Positions 7,566 to 14,974 of a stretch of 16,367 nucleotides of DNA are shown piece by piece; position 1 is the stretch's first letter; each line of letters starts with the position of its first letter. This stretch comes from an uncultured bacterium (GTDB lineage: Bacteria; Patescibacteria; JAEDAM01; Absconditabacterales; Absconditicoccaceae): positions 1 through 16,367 of the forward strand of contig CAIVDB010000112.1 in the NCBI GenBank assembly GCA_903904545.1, given 5' to 3'. A program made the position numbers and the translations under genes. The notes under the pieces were generated by a model. That model ran no database searches and had not been told where the DNA came from. It worked only from the letters and a program-made list of their open reading frames with translations.

Positions 7566-10500
7566 ATGAAAAAAATAAATTTAGATATTCAAGGGATGCA
7601 TTGCGGGTCCTGTGCACTACTGATAGAGAGGACACTCAAGAGAACTCCGGGGATACAGACAGTAAATGTTAATTTCTCCGCAGAGAAAGCCAGTATCCTT
7701 TTTGACGAAGATCAACTGAGCCTAGCAGAAATACAAAAAAATATTGCTCAGCTTGGCTACAAAAATACCCTTGCTGATACTACGATGAATGCAAGCACAG
7801 AACACGAAAGAAGAAAAAAAGAAGTGCAATATCGAAGAAATAAATGTATCCGAGCAGTGCTTTTGAGCATCCCGATGATCATATTCATGATCTATGATTT
7901 TGTGATAGGATTGCCATTTGCTAATATACTTATGCCGATATCTGGCGCGATTTCGTTCGTGCTCACCATTCCGGTGTTGTTTATCATCGGGAAAGATTTC
8001 TATCAATGAGCACGATCGGCATTGAAAGTGAAATCAGCGAATATGTTTTCTCTGATCGCCATAGGGACCTTAGTCGCCTTCATCTATAGTGTATTCAATT
8101 ACATGGTATTTTATCTCCAGACAGGTTCACTCATCGGACTCGAAGGAATGAAAATTACTAATATCTATTTCGAGGTAGCTGCCTTATTGATTATGTTTGT
8201 GACCCTAGGAAAATTCCTCGAAGCAAGAGCCAAAGGAGCAACTTCAGAGGCTATCACGAAACTTATGGATCTTGCACCCAAGACTGCAAGAGTCAAGGTA
8301 GGCGATAAGATGATAGATAAGTCTATAGAAGAAGTGACCATCCAAGATATCGTTGTTGTGAGGCCAGGAGAAAAGATTCCCGTCGATGGGATCATTATCA
8401 CATGAAACTCTAGCGTAGATGAATCCATGCTCACGGGAGAAAGTATCCCCGTAGATAAAGATATTGGAGAGAAGGTATTTGCATGAACTATCAATACACT
8501 CGGAAGCTTCGAGATGCAGACCCTACAAGTAGGGACAGGAACAAAACTCGCGCAAATCATTACCCTTATCCAAGAGGCGCAGGGATCTAAGGCACCTATC
8601 CAATCCATTGCAGACAAAATCTCAGCGATATTTGTCCCTGTGGTCATCCTCATCGCGCTCGCGACATTTCTTGTTCGATATTTCTGACGAGGAGCGAGTT
8701 TCCAATCGGCACTGATGTACTTCGCAGCAGTGATCGTTATTGCCTGTCCTTGTGCCTTATGATTAGCTACACCGACGGCTATTATGGTAGGAACAGGGAA
8801 ATGAGCGCAATATGGTATCCTTATCAAATGAGGAGAACCTCTCGAGATCGCCTGCAAGACGAAGGTTATCATGTTTGATAAGACAGGGACTTTGACTCAG
8901 GGGAAACCAGAAGTGACGGATATTATTAGTTTTTCTTCATTGCAAGAAGATGAAATTTTAGAGATCGTTACTTCATTAGAGAAGGGATCCGAGCATTCCC
9001 TTGCCGATGCTATCATAAGGTATGCAGAGAGTCATAAGACCAAAATACATACAACGAAAAACTTTGAAGCGATCCCTGGGAAGGGAATTTGTGGAGAAAT
9101 AGACGGGAAGAAATATTATCTCGGTACCAGAAGATTATTAGAAGAAAAGTGAATAAGCATTACGCATATTCATGATGTAGAAAAACTAGCAGCAGAAGGA
9201 AAGACCTTGGTCTTACTCGCAAATGCAGAGGAATTTCTAGGAGTGGTTGGGATTGCTGACATCATCAAAGCAGAAGCTCCTGATGTTGTTCTTAGTCTCC
9301 AAGCGCAAGGCTATCTCGTCTATATGATCTCTGGAGATAATTACAGAACGTCACAAGCAATAGCAAGACAAGTCCATATTGATCCTCAATATGTCATCGC
9401 AGAAGTTTTACCAGAAAACAAATCTCAAGAAGTGAAAAAACTTCAAGACCAAGGATATATTGTCACGATGGTTGGAGATGGGATCAATGATGCTCCAGCG
9501 CTCACACAGGCCGATCTCGGTATCTCTATGGGAAGCGGAACGGACGTGGCAATGGAAGCCGGAGGTATTGTACTCATGAGAAATAATCTCTACGATATCT
9601 CCAATGCTATCTCACTCAGCAAGCAAACCGTAGGAAAGATCAAACAGAATCTTTTCTTCTCTCTCTTTTATAATGTTCTCGGTATCCCTATCGCAGCAGG
9701 ATTGCTTACAACATTTGGCATTGTCCTCAAACCAGAATTCGCTGGCTTAGCAATGGCCCTGAGTTCAGTCTCTGTGGTGCTCAATTCACTCCTGCTCAAT
9801 CTCTATCGTCCAAATACAAAGAATTGGATTTCCAAGATTGCTCCTATCGTAATGACAATTCTTTTCTTGGGCATCTTCCGACAACTCGGGCAGATCTCTA
9901 GCGGGGGACTAGGAAATAATTCTCTCGCAAGCAATTCACTTTCCGCTACAGAAAAACAATCGCTCACAAGCTTCCTTACTCATACACAAAATAAAATCTG
10001 ATTTACTCCTACGGGTGTGCCCAAGACTTTTGTGCAGGAACAGCTCAGTGGACTTAATCTTCCTGTGGTGGAAGGGACAGACACTTTTTCAAATCAGGGA
10101 CCAGAAATGATCATTGGTTACGATGAAGCCGTCATGATGAAAAGAGAGGGTCTCTTTAGGAAGATAGGAGATGAATTGAAAAACTTTTTTGGTCTCGATT
10201 CGATCAAAATTATTGGAATCTTGGCGCCAACTAAGACCTTTATCGATGAGGTCCATATCGTCAATGCCAATGGATTTGAAAGGATTCAATCTGAGGAATC
10301 ACTCTTCATCACCCAAGATCAATCTGGACAGGAAAAGATATTTTATCTCTATGATCCAAAGAATATTCCAACAAAACTTTGAAACCTTATTGATACAAAA
10401 ACAACCACAAGCACTATAAATGGTAAATGATATACAAATCTCTTTATCGGATACAATGAAGCCCAGATGATGAAAAAGGAAAAATTGTTTCAAGAGATAA

Positions 10501-10616
10501 ATAATACTATTGATAATCTTTTTGGGAACGACATCATCATCAAAGGTATTGCAAAGAAAACTTATACCAGTTTAGATATGATGCACTTTGTTCCAAGAGA
10601 GGAATGGAAAAAATAG
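7566..10616 (+). CDS. copA: CopA-type Cu(I)-exporting P1B ATPase with duplicated C-terminal extension
   Basis: 1016 aa from ATG 7566 to TAG 10614-10616, reading through about 11 TGA codons. Domains: HMA with GMHCGSC (10-16); actuator TGES (290-293); CPC in transmembrane segment 6 (394-396), where CPCALGLATPT has its second Gly encoded by TGA 8760-8762; phosphorylation site DKTGT (Asp438); SEHSLA at 475-480, where CopA proteins normally have SEHPLA; GDGIND (637-642); FYNVLGIP (TM7) and MALSSVSVVLNS (TM8), the Cu(I) signatures. The core ends near 750, the family's usual length. An extra hydrophobic segment (758-777) and about 240 residues follow, containing two related repeats (848-899 and 959-1009), each starting I-G-Y-(D/N)-E-A. 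The reaction is ATP-driven Cu(I) export from the cytoplasm. Probably CsoR-controlled. Confidence 0.96.
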
Positions 10617-10792
10617 TTAATAGTGTATAGTGAAGAGTGAATAGTGGAGGAGTTTTGTTTATTTGTTCCCTCTTCCGTGAATAGAAATCATGGGAGAGGG
10701 GAAATCAAATCTCTGCTTTTCTAAATCTATTCCAATATACTAATTCCAGATTCCCGATAAACTATTTATTCCTTTTAAATACTTTATTCTCA
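10617..10792. other. intergenic region with hairpin
   Basis: After copA there is a word-like repeat (ATAGTG / GAGTGAATAGTGG). CCCTCTTCC (10668-10676) can then pair with GGGAGAGGG (10692-10700) around a 15-base loop. No T-tract follows, so it is not a typical intrinsic terminator. The rest is AT-rich and holds no gene that I can see. Confidence 0.5.
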
Positions 10793-11536
10793 ATGACAAT
10801 TCTCCATACACGATGGGAAAATATTATTTCCGTTCGTACTACAAAAAACACGCAGAGACTTACAGAGCTTGATGTCTTGAGAGGAATTGCATTAGTCTTG
10901 ATGGTGTATTTCCATCTTATTTGGTCTATGCATGAGCTTTTTGGATATCAAGTTTTTTATAGTTCTTGAATTAATTTTTACATAGGGAAAATTTCTGCTA
11001 TCCTGTTTATCCTAATCTCAGGAATAGTATTCTCCTTTAGTAGCTCTTGGGTCAAAAGATTTGTCCTCTTGGCAAGTATATCTATGGGAATTACGATCGT
11101 GACTTATCTCTTTGACCCTACGGCTTTTGTGAAGTTTGGCATCTTGCACTTTCTCGCATTGAGCAGTCTAGTAGCACTGCTATTCCAAAATATTCACAAA
11201 TATCTCCTCTTACTGATCTGAATCGCTATACTTCTTACGTGATTTCTTATTCCCTACGTTCATGTACAGTCAGATGTTCTGTTTTTCCTTTGATTCGTAA
11301 GTCCCTCATTTCAATCTACGGATTACTATCCACTTTTACCACGATTTGGGATCTATCTTATCGGAATGGGACTTGCTAAAATATTGTATGTAAGCAGAAA
11401 AAATCTCTTGTGATCGCTCTTGGACTTTGCTCCGCTCCAATTTGTAGGGAGAAACACCTTACTTATCTATCTTATTCATCAACCGATTATTATTCTGGTG
11501 TTGTATATGATTAGCTTGGTCAGTAAATATAATTAA
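10793..11536 (+). CDS. DUF1624 / HGSNAT-type membrane acyltransferase
   Basis: 247 aa from ATG 10793 to TAA 11534-11536, with five TGA codons read as Gly (for example VFYSS-G-INFYIGK, LLI-G-IAILLT-G-FLI, FFL-G-FVSP). The start matches the family signature: RLTELDVLRGIALVLMVYFH (22-41) with D27, R30-G31 and His41, followed by about seven transmembrane helices and FVGRNTLLIYLIHQP near the end. The family moves acyl groups across a membrane; the best-known member is lysosomal heparan-alpha-glucosaminide N-acetyltransferase, and bacterial members are thought to modify cell-envelope sugars. The substrate here is unknown. It follows copA by 176 bases, with no sign that it belongs to the copper unit. 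Confidence 0.87.
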
Positions 11537-11584
11537 GTGCCCTGATTGAGAAGTAAGCTATCTATTGAGTCTCACTACTTACTA

Positions 11585-11638
11585 CTTGATACCTGCCTGC
11601 CGGTTTACATACCGTAGGTATGCAGGCAGGCTTGATAC
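11585..11638. repeat. GC-rich mini-hairpin flanked by an 8-bp direct repeat
   Basis: CTTGATAC (11585-11592) and CTTGATAC (11631-11638) flank a GC-rich hairpin in AT-rich DNA. CCTGCCTG (11592-11599) pairs with CAGGCAGG (11623-11630), and inside it CATACC (11608-11613) pairs with GGTATG (11617-11622). The flanking repeat looks like a target duplication of a small mobile palindrome. Confidence 0.75.
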
Positions 11639-11755
11639 TAGAAAAGCATTTCGGTGCAGATTTTTTCTTAATAAGCGTTTTATTGAGATTCATGCAAATT
11701 GAGTTGATTTTACTCATCATATCCATATAAGGAGCCTCGTTCATTATCTATACAT

Positions 11756-11836
11756 GGGTGTTTAGCTCCCCGCAGTTCTCCGGGGCAGGCAGCTGGTTAC
11801 CCCGACGGGTCGGGGTTAAGGACAAGGTGCGGTGTT
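11756..11836 (+). pseudogene. tRNA-Lys ghost A, with two GC-rich hairpins
   Basis: GGGTGTTTAGCT (same as tRNA-Lys 1-12), then a CCCCG...CGGGG hairpin, then AGCTGGTTA (as tRNA 14-22), then the hairpin CCCCGA-CGGG-TCGGGG in place of the end of the D arm and the 5' half of the anticodon arm, then TTAAGGACAAGGT and a degraded 3' part. It cannot fold as a tRNA. Confidence 0.8.
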
Positions 11837-11848
11837 AATAAAAGAAAT

Positions 11849-11906
11849 GGGTGTTTAGCTCAGCTGGTTAGAGCAGCCCCGCTTCAGCGGGAAAGGTCCT
11901 CGGTTT
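11849..11906 (+). pseudogene. tRNA-Lys ghost B, anticodon arm replaced by a hairpin
   Basis: The first 28 bases (11849-11876) are identical to tRNA-Lys 12167-12194. The anticodon arm is replaced by CCCCGCTTCAGCGGG, which folds as a 5-bp stem with a 4-base loop rather than a 7-base anticodon loop. AAGGTCC and CGGTTT, resembling the variable loop and start of the T arm, follow, and there is no 3' acceptor strand. The GIY-YIG gene starts seven bases after. Confidence 0.82.
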
Positions 11907-11912
11907 ATCTTC

Positions 11913-12176
11913 ATGAAAGATGTTTACATGTACTACGTGTATATTCTAAAGTGAAATAGATATTATGTGTGATGTACTAATAATTTATCCAGAAGAATAA
12001 ATGAACACAAAAGAGGTAATGACTATTTTACCAAGAGAATAGGAAAGGATATAGTCTTAGTCTGATGGTTTGAATACAACGAGAAGAATGATGCGTTGGC
12101 ATTAGAAATAAAAATAAAGAAATCATGACACATAGAAAGACGACTAAAAGAAAAAGACTTCATCAAGGGTGTTTAG
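11913..12176 (+). CDS. GIY-YIG nuclease domain protein, ending inside tRNA-Lys
   Basis: 87 aa from ATG 11913 to TAG 12174-12176, with four TGA codons read as Gly (YILK-G-NRYYV-G-CTNN; VLV-G-WFEY; KKS-G-HIERR). All landmarks of the small single-domain GIY-YIG (UPF0213-like) family are present: YYVYIL, then YYVGCT (the YIG part), RRINEHKRG with the conserved Arg, and ALALEIKIKK with the catalytic Glu. Members are DNA nucleases or repair-like proteins; some related domains are mobile. The gene lies between a 28-base 5' fragment of tRNA-Lys and the intact tRNA-Lys, and its last codons plus TAG are the first ten bases of the tRNA (AAG-GGT-GTT-TAG). Expression and function of this copy are unproven. 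Confidence 0.9.
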
Positions 12177-12240
12177 CTCAGCTGGTTAGAGCAGGTCCCT
12201 CTTAAGGACAAGGTCCGGGGTTCGAATCCCCGAACGCCTA
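12167..12240 (+). tRNA. tRNA-Lys (anticodon CTT)
   Basis: 74 bases. Acceptor GGGTGTT pairs with AACGCCT (G1-U72 and U4-G69 wobbles), discriminator A. D arm is GCTCAGCTGGTTAGAGC. The anticodon loop CTCTTAA gives anticodon CTT at positions 34-36. T arm is CCGGGGTTCGAATCCCCG. The outermost anticodon-stem pair is a G-A mismatch. CCA is not encoded, so the CCA enzyme is required. The first ten bases overlap the end of the GIY-YIG gene. Confidence 0.93.
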
Positions 12241-12247
12241 AATCAAA

Positions 12248-12316
12248 TTAAGGACAAGGTCCGGGCTTCCCCAACTTCGTTGGACTTCATTTCATATCGG
12301 AATCCCCGAACGCCTA
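12248..12316 (+). pseudogene. tRNA-Lys ghost C, 3' half with an insertion
   Basis: TTAAGGACAAGGTCCGGG matches the intact tRNA from the anticodon loop to the T stem. About 35 foreign bases follow, including the hairpin CCAAC-TTC-GTTGG. AATCCCCGAACGCCTA then matches the tRNA 3' end. There is no 5' half. Confidence 0.8.
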
Positions 12317-12325
12317 AATGAAATT

Positions 12326-12350
12326 AATCTGATTCGGTCAGATTTTTTTT
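12326..12350 (+). terminator. intrinsic terminator after the tRNA-Lys cluster
   Basis: AATCTGA (12326-12332), loop TTCGG, TCAGATT (12338-12344), followed by a T run to 12350. Confidence 0.9.
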
Positions 12351-12436
12351 GTTGCCAGAGGGATGGGGCATTTTCCCTTTCATTTCCTTGGGGATTCAGT
12401 ATAAAACAGAGGTCAAATCGTGAAATTGAAAGAAAA

Positions 12437-12560
12437 CATTACTATCCATTACGTTCCGGCTAGCCGGAACACATTACTATACGTTACCACCTGTCCCGCA
12501 CCAGGCGGGATGGTAATGTATTCGCTTCGCTCATGTAATGAGTTGTAATGAGTTGTAATG
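12437..12560. repeat. CATTAC/GTAATG word repeats with two GC-rich palindromes, upstream of obg
   Basis: The stretch 12351-12598 holds no gene. It contains repeated CATTAC words on the left and GTAATG words on the right (GTAATGAGTT in tandem near 12535-12559). The perfect palindrome GTTCCGGC-TA-GCCGGAAC (12453-12470) and the hairpin TCCCGC-ACCAG-GCGGGA (12494-12510) are set between them. TTACCA and TGGTAA extend the second hairpin. The spacing is irregular, so it is not a CRISPR. Confidence 0.8.
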
Positions 12561-12598
12561 TTCTCCATATCCTTTAATTTATAATCTATAAGTTCCAT

Positions 12599-14092
12599 AT
12601 GCGTTTTTATGATGAAATAACTATCCATGTCAATTCCGGAAAGGGCGGTGATGGTATCGTAACCGGAAGGAAAGAACTGGGAATCCCCTATGGATGACCC
12701 TCAGGAGGAAATGGAGGAAAATGATGATCCATTTACATCCGTGCATCCAAGGATGAAAATACTCTTGTAGCCTATAGATATAGAGCTATTTTTAAGGCAA
12801 AACCCGGAGCGCCAGGAAGAGGAAAAGATCAATACGGAGCAAATGCCGACGATATTACCTTGACGGTGCCAGTAGGTACCTTGATTAGAGATAAACTTAC
12901 CGGAGAAATACTCCACGTCTTCACCAAAGATCAGGAGGAATGGTTGGTAGTAGAGGGATGAGAATGATGATTAGGGAATATCCACTTTAAGGATTCTATC
13001 AATCAATATCCAAATTTCTCATTACTCGGAGAGCCAGGACATAGCAAAGATGTTGTCCTCGAATTACAATTGCTTGCCGATGTCGCATTGATCGGGACCC
13101 CAAGTGTGGGAAAGTCAAGTTTGATCAATAGTATCTCCAATACCAAAGCTAAGGTCGCAGATTATCCTTTTACCACGCTCGTGCCAAATTTAGGCTCAGT
13201 GAGTTATGAAGAGTATTCATTCAACGTTATAGATATCCCAGGATTGATCAAGGGTGCAGCAGATGGGAAGGGGCTGTGAAATGCCTTTTTACGTCATATT
13301 TTGAAGTCGAGAGTTTTTTGCCTGATTTTGGATCTTGCGAGATATGATACAGGATTTCAAGAAGTGACCGACCTTTTGGATGAACTCACTCAATATATCC
13401 AAGAAAAATGTGATCCAGAATCCGAAGAAGAAATCCAGATCGAGATCAAGAAGGAAGGAGAAATGATTACCTTGTATGCAAGATATGATGATCGCGTGAT
13501 TTTGGAAAAAAGAATTTTGTTCGCGCTCAATAAATTTGACCTTGTAAATGATGAGGAGATTGTAAATGAATACAAAGCCCAACTCAAAAAAGTTGTCCTC
13601 AAGTATCTCAAAAAATTTGATACCAAAAAAACCATTACCGATAAAATTCTCGACAAAAATATTTTTACCGTCTCTGCAGCTACGCATTACGAATTAAGTG
13701 CGCGACTCGGGAAATTGGTAACCATCCTTCAAGATACTCCAGCAACAGATGTCTATCATATAGAGAATCTTCCTATCCAGGAAGAAGATCATGAAGTTAT
13801 AGAAATGATCAAAGAGATTACAGAGACAGAGAGACCTATTTTGATAGAACAAAACTTTATCGAGCCGGGGACTTATGATTATGCAAAAGTATGGGAGATC
13901 CGCAACCCAGAGATTTGTAAACTCGTCCGACAAATGTGGCGAGGAAATCAAGAAGCAGAAAATCGATTTCGAAGAACAATGAACAATCTAGGGTACTTAC
14001 AGACATTTGAATTAGCAGGTATCAATAAAGGAGATATCCTCAAGATTATAAGTTATTATGCAGGGAAAGAAGATAGATATATTGTTTACTAA
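12599..14092 (+). CDS. obg: Obg family GTPase with OCT domain
   Basis: 497 aa from ATG 12599 to TAA 14090-14092, with seven TGA codons on family glycines. Obg fold (1-158): GIPYGGPSGGNGGKGGSIYI has three TGAs (12695, 12722, 12725), and VEGGEGGLGNIHFK has three (12959, 12965, 12968). G domain: GTPSVGKSS (G1), DYPFTTLVPN (G2), DIPGLIKGAADGKGL-G-NAFLRH (G3; TGA 13277-13279 on the invariant Gly), NKFDLV (G4), SAATHYEL (G5). An acidic insertion near CDPESEEEIQIEIKKE precedes G4. C-terminal OCT domain: VWEIRNPEICKLVRQ to GYLQTFELAGINKGDILKI. Obg acts in large-subunit assembly and growth control; rlmH follows on the same strand. This gene is the strongest local proof that TGA means Gly. Confidence 0.97.
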
Positions 14093-14113
14093 ACAAAAAA
14101 TTGTCGGATTATT

Positions 14114-14185
14114 TAATTGCGAATTACAAATTACGGATTATTTTGCTTATTAAATTCGCAATCCGAAATCCGTAATCTGTTAATT
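14114..14185. repeat. interleaved inverted repeats between obg and rlmH
   Basis: GCGAATT (14119-14125) pairs with AATTCGC (14153-14159), and ATTACGGATT (14130-14139) pairs with AATCCGTAAT (14167-14176). The two pairs cross rather than nest, so both stems together would form a pseudoknot. The motif consists of ATTACGGATT / ATTGCGAATT words. Confidence 0.7.
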
Positions 14186-14212
14186 AAGTAATTTATTTTC
14201 TTCTAAATACCT

Positions 14213-14653
14213 ATGTTTACTATTTTAAGCATTAGCGATAGTGACAAACACCGACAATCGGCCATTCAAGAGTATACCAAACGTCTGGGAAAGTCTGTAA
14301 AAATTCTAGACATCAAGCCTAGCAGAAACGGAACTCCTCAGCAGATTATCCAGGCAGACACCGAGCAAATGATTGCTCAACTCAAGAAATTTCCAAATGC
14401 TAAAAAATTTCTCTTATCGAAATCAGGAAAGGCACTCGATACCTTACAATTTCATGCCTTATGCAGAAATCAAGATGTCGTGTTCGTAATAGGTGGACCG
14501 TATGGTCTGGAAGAAGAAAAATTGCTGAATGGTATCGACGCTCGCATCGCATTTGGCGCTATCACCTTGCCCCACGGCTTGGCTAAATTGACCTTATTAG
14601 AACAAATATATAGGATTGGGACGCTAGAAACAGGGAAGACATATCATTATTAG
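14213..14653 (+). CDS. rlmH: RlmH, 23S rRNA pseudouridine-1915 N3-methyltransferase
   Basis: 146 aa, close to the usual 155, from ATG 14213 to TAG 14651-14653, with no TGA. It is a SPOUT-class methyltransferase: the trefoil-knot SAM site is visible as VVFVIGGPYGLEE (about 88-100), then ITLPHGLAKLTLLEQIYR (about 118-135) and the typical end GKTYHY. It uses SAM to methylate the pseudouridine at position 1915 of helix 69 in the assembled ribosome. The position after obg fits a small ribosome-maturation group, although 120 bases with inverted repeats separate the two genes. The N-terminus (MFTILSISDSDKHRQSAI) lacks the usual longer first helix but is otherwise collinear. Confidence 0.9.
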   Translation: MFTILSISDSDKHRQSAIQEYTKRLGKSVKILDIKPSRNGTPQQIIQADTEQMIAQLKKFPNAKKFLLSKSGKALDTLQFHALCRNQDVVFVIGGPYGLEEEKLLNGIDARIAFGAITLPHGLAKLTLLEQIYRIGTLETGKTYHY

Positions 14654-14695
14654 ATCTTTGATGGGAGATCTTAGACCTTAGATGTAGGGGAGGGC

Positions 14696-14723
14696 TTGAT
14701 TTATTTATAGAAATAGATATAAT
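14696..14723 (+). promoter_or_regulatory. promoter for the hicBA pair
   Basis: TTGATT (14696-14701) and the consensus TATAAT (14718-14723) are separated by 16 bases, giving a transcript start about 25 bases before ATG 14756. Confidence 0.6.
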
Positions 14724-14755
14724 TCTTACCGTATTTATCCTATGATTGGGTCAAC

Positions 14756-14974
14756 ATGAAATTTGAAATAATCTTGGAAGATAATGGACAAGTGGGAGCT
14801 GTTATGAATATTGATAACGAGCACATTTTTACCGTAGGCAAAGATTTCGATGAATTACTCAAAAATCTTAAGGAGGCAGTAAATGTTGCTTTTGCAGATA
14901 AAAAAAAGAAAACAGTAAAGTACACACAACTAGCAAAATTTTTACATCTCAATGATAAGGTATATGCCGCTTAG
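14756..14974 (+). CDS. hicB: HicB-like antitoxin (short form)
   Basis: 72 aa from ATG 14756 to TAG 14972-14974. It has the HicB partial RNase-H-like fold pattern: FEIILEDNGQVGAVMNI, then HIFTVGKDFDELLKNLKEAVNVAF, ending in a basic helix. It is short and ends without an obvious HTH or ribbon-helix-helix DNA-binding domain, so autoregulation is uncertain. The toxin gene overlaps its last 11 bases, which implies coupled translation. Antitoxin-first order is common in hicBA loci. No TGA codons, unlike the toxin. The assignment rests on fold pattern plus the adjoining HicA. Confidence 0.75.
   Translation: MKFEIILEDNGQVGAVMNIDNEHIFTVGKDFDELLKNLKEAVNVAFADKKKKTVKYTQLAKFLHLNDKVYAA

Noticed and set aside
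7566..10616. copA as a string of frameshifted or nonsense pseudogene pieces
   Set aside because: All interruptions are TGA, none is TAA or TAG, the frame never changes, and the TGAs sit on Gly positions; the gene is intact under code 25.
10668..10700. CCCTCTTCC/GGGAGAGGG hairpin as the copA terminator
   Set aside because: The loop is 15 bases and no T-tract follows, so it was kept only as a hairpin note.
11562..11744. Minus-strand 60-codon ORF between the acyltransferase and the tRNA ghosts
   Set aside because: It runs through the mini-hairpin and word repeats and matches no family; probably chance.
11877..11893. Hairpin loop TTCA in ghost B as the anticodon arm of the expected tRNA-Gly(UCA)
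   Set aside because: The stem pairing leaves a 4-base (or at most 6-base) loop, not seven, and the T arm and 3' acceptor strand are missing, so it cannot be a working tRNA.
12520..12560. GTAATGAGTT repeats as a CRISPR array
   Set aside because: Units are about 10 bases, directly adjacent and without spacers, and no cas genes are nearby.
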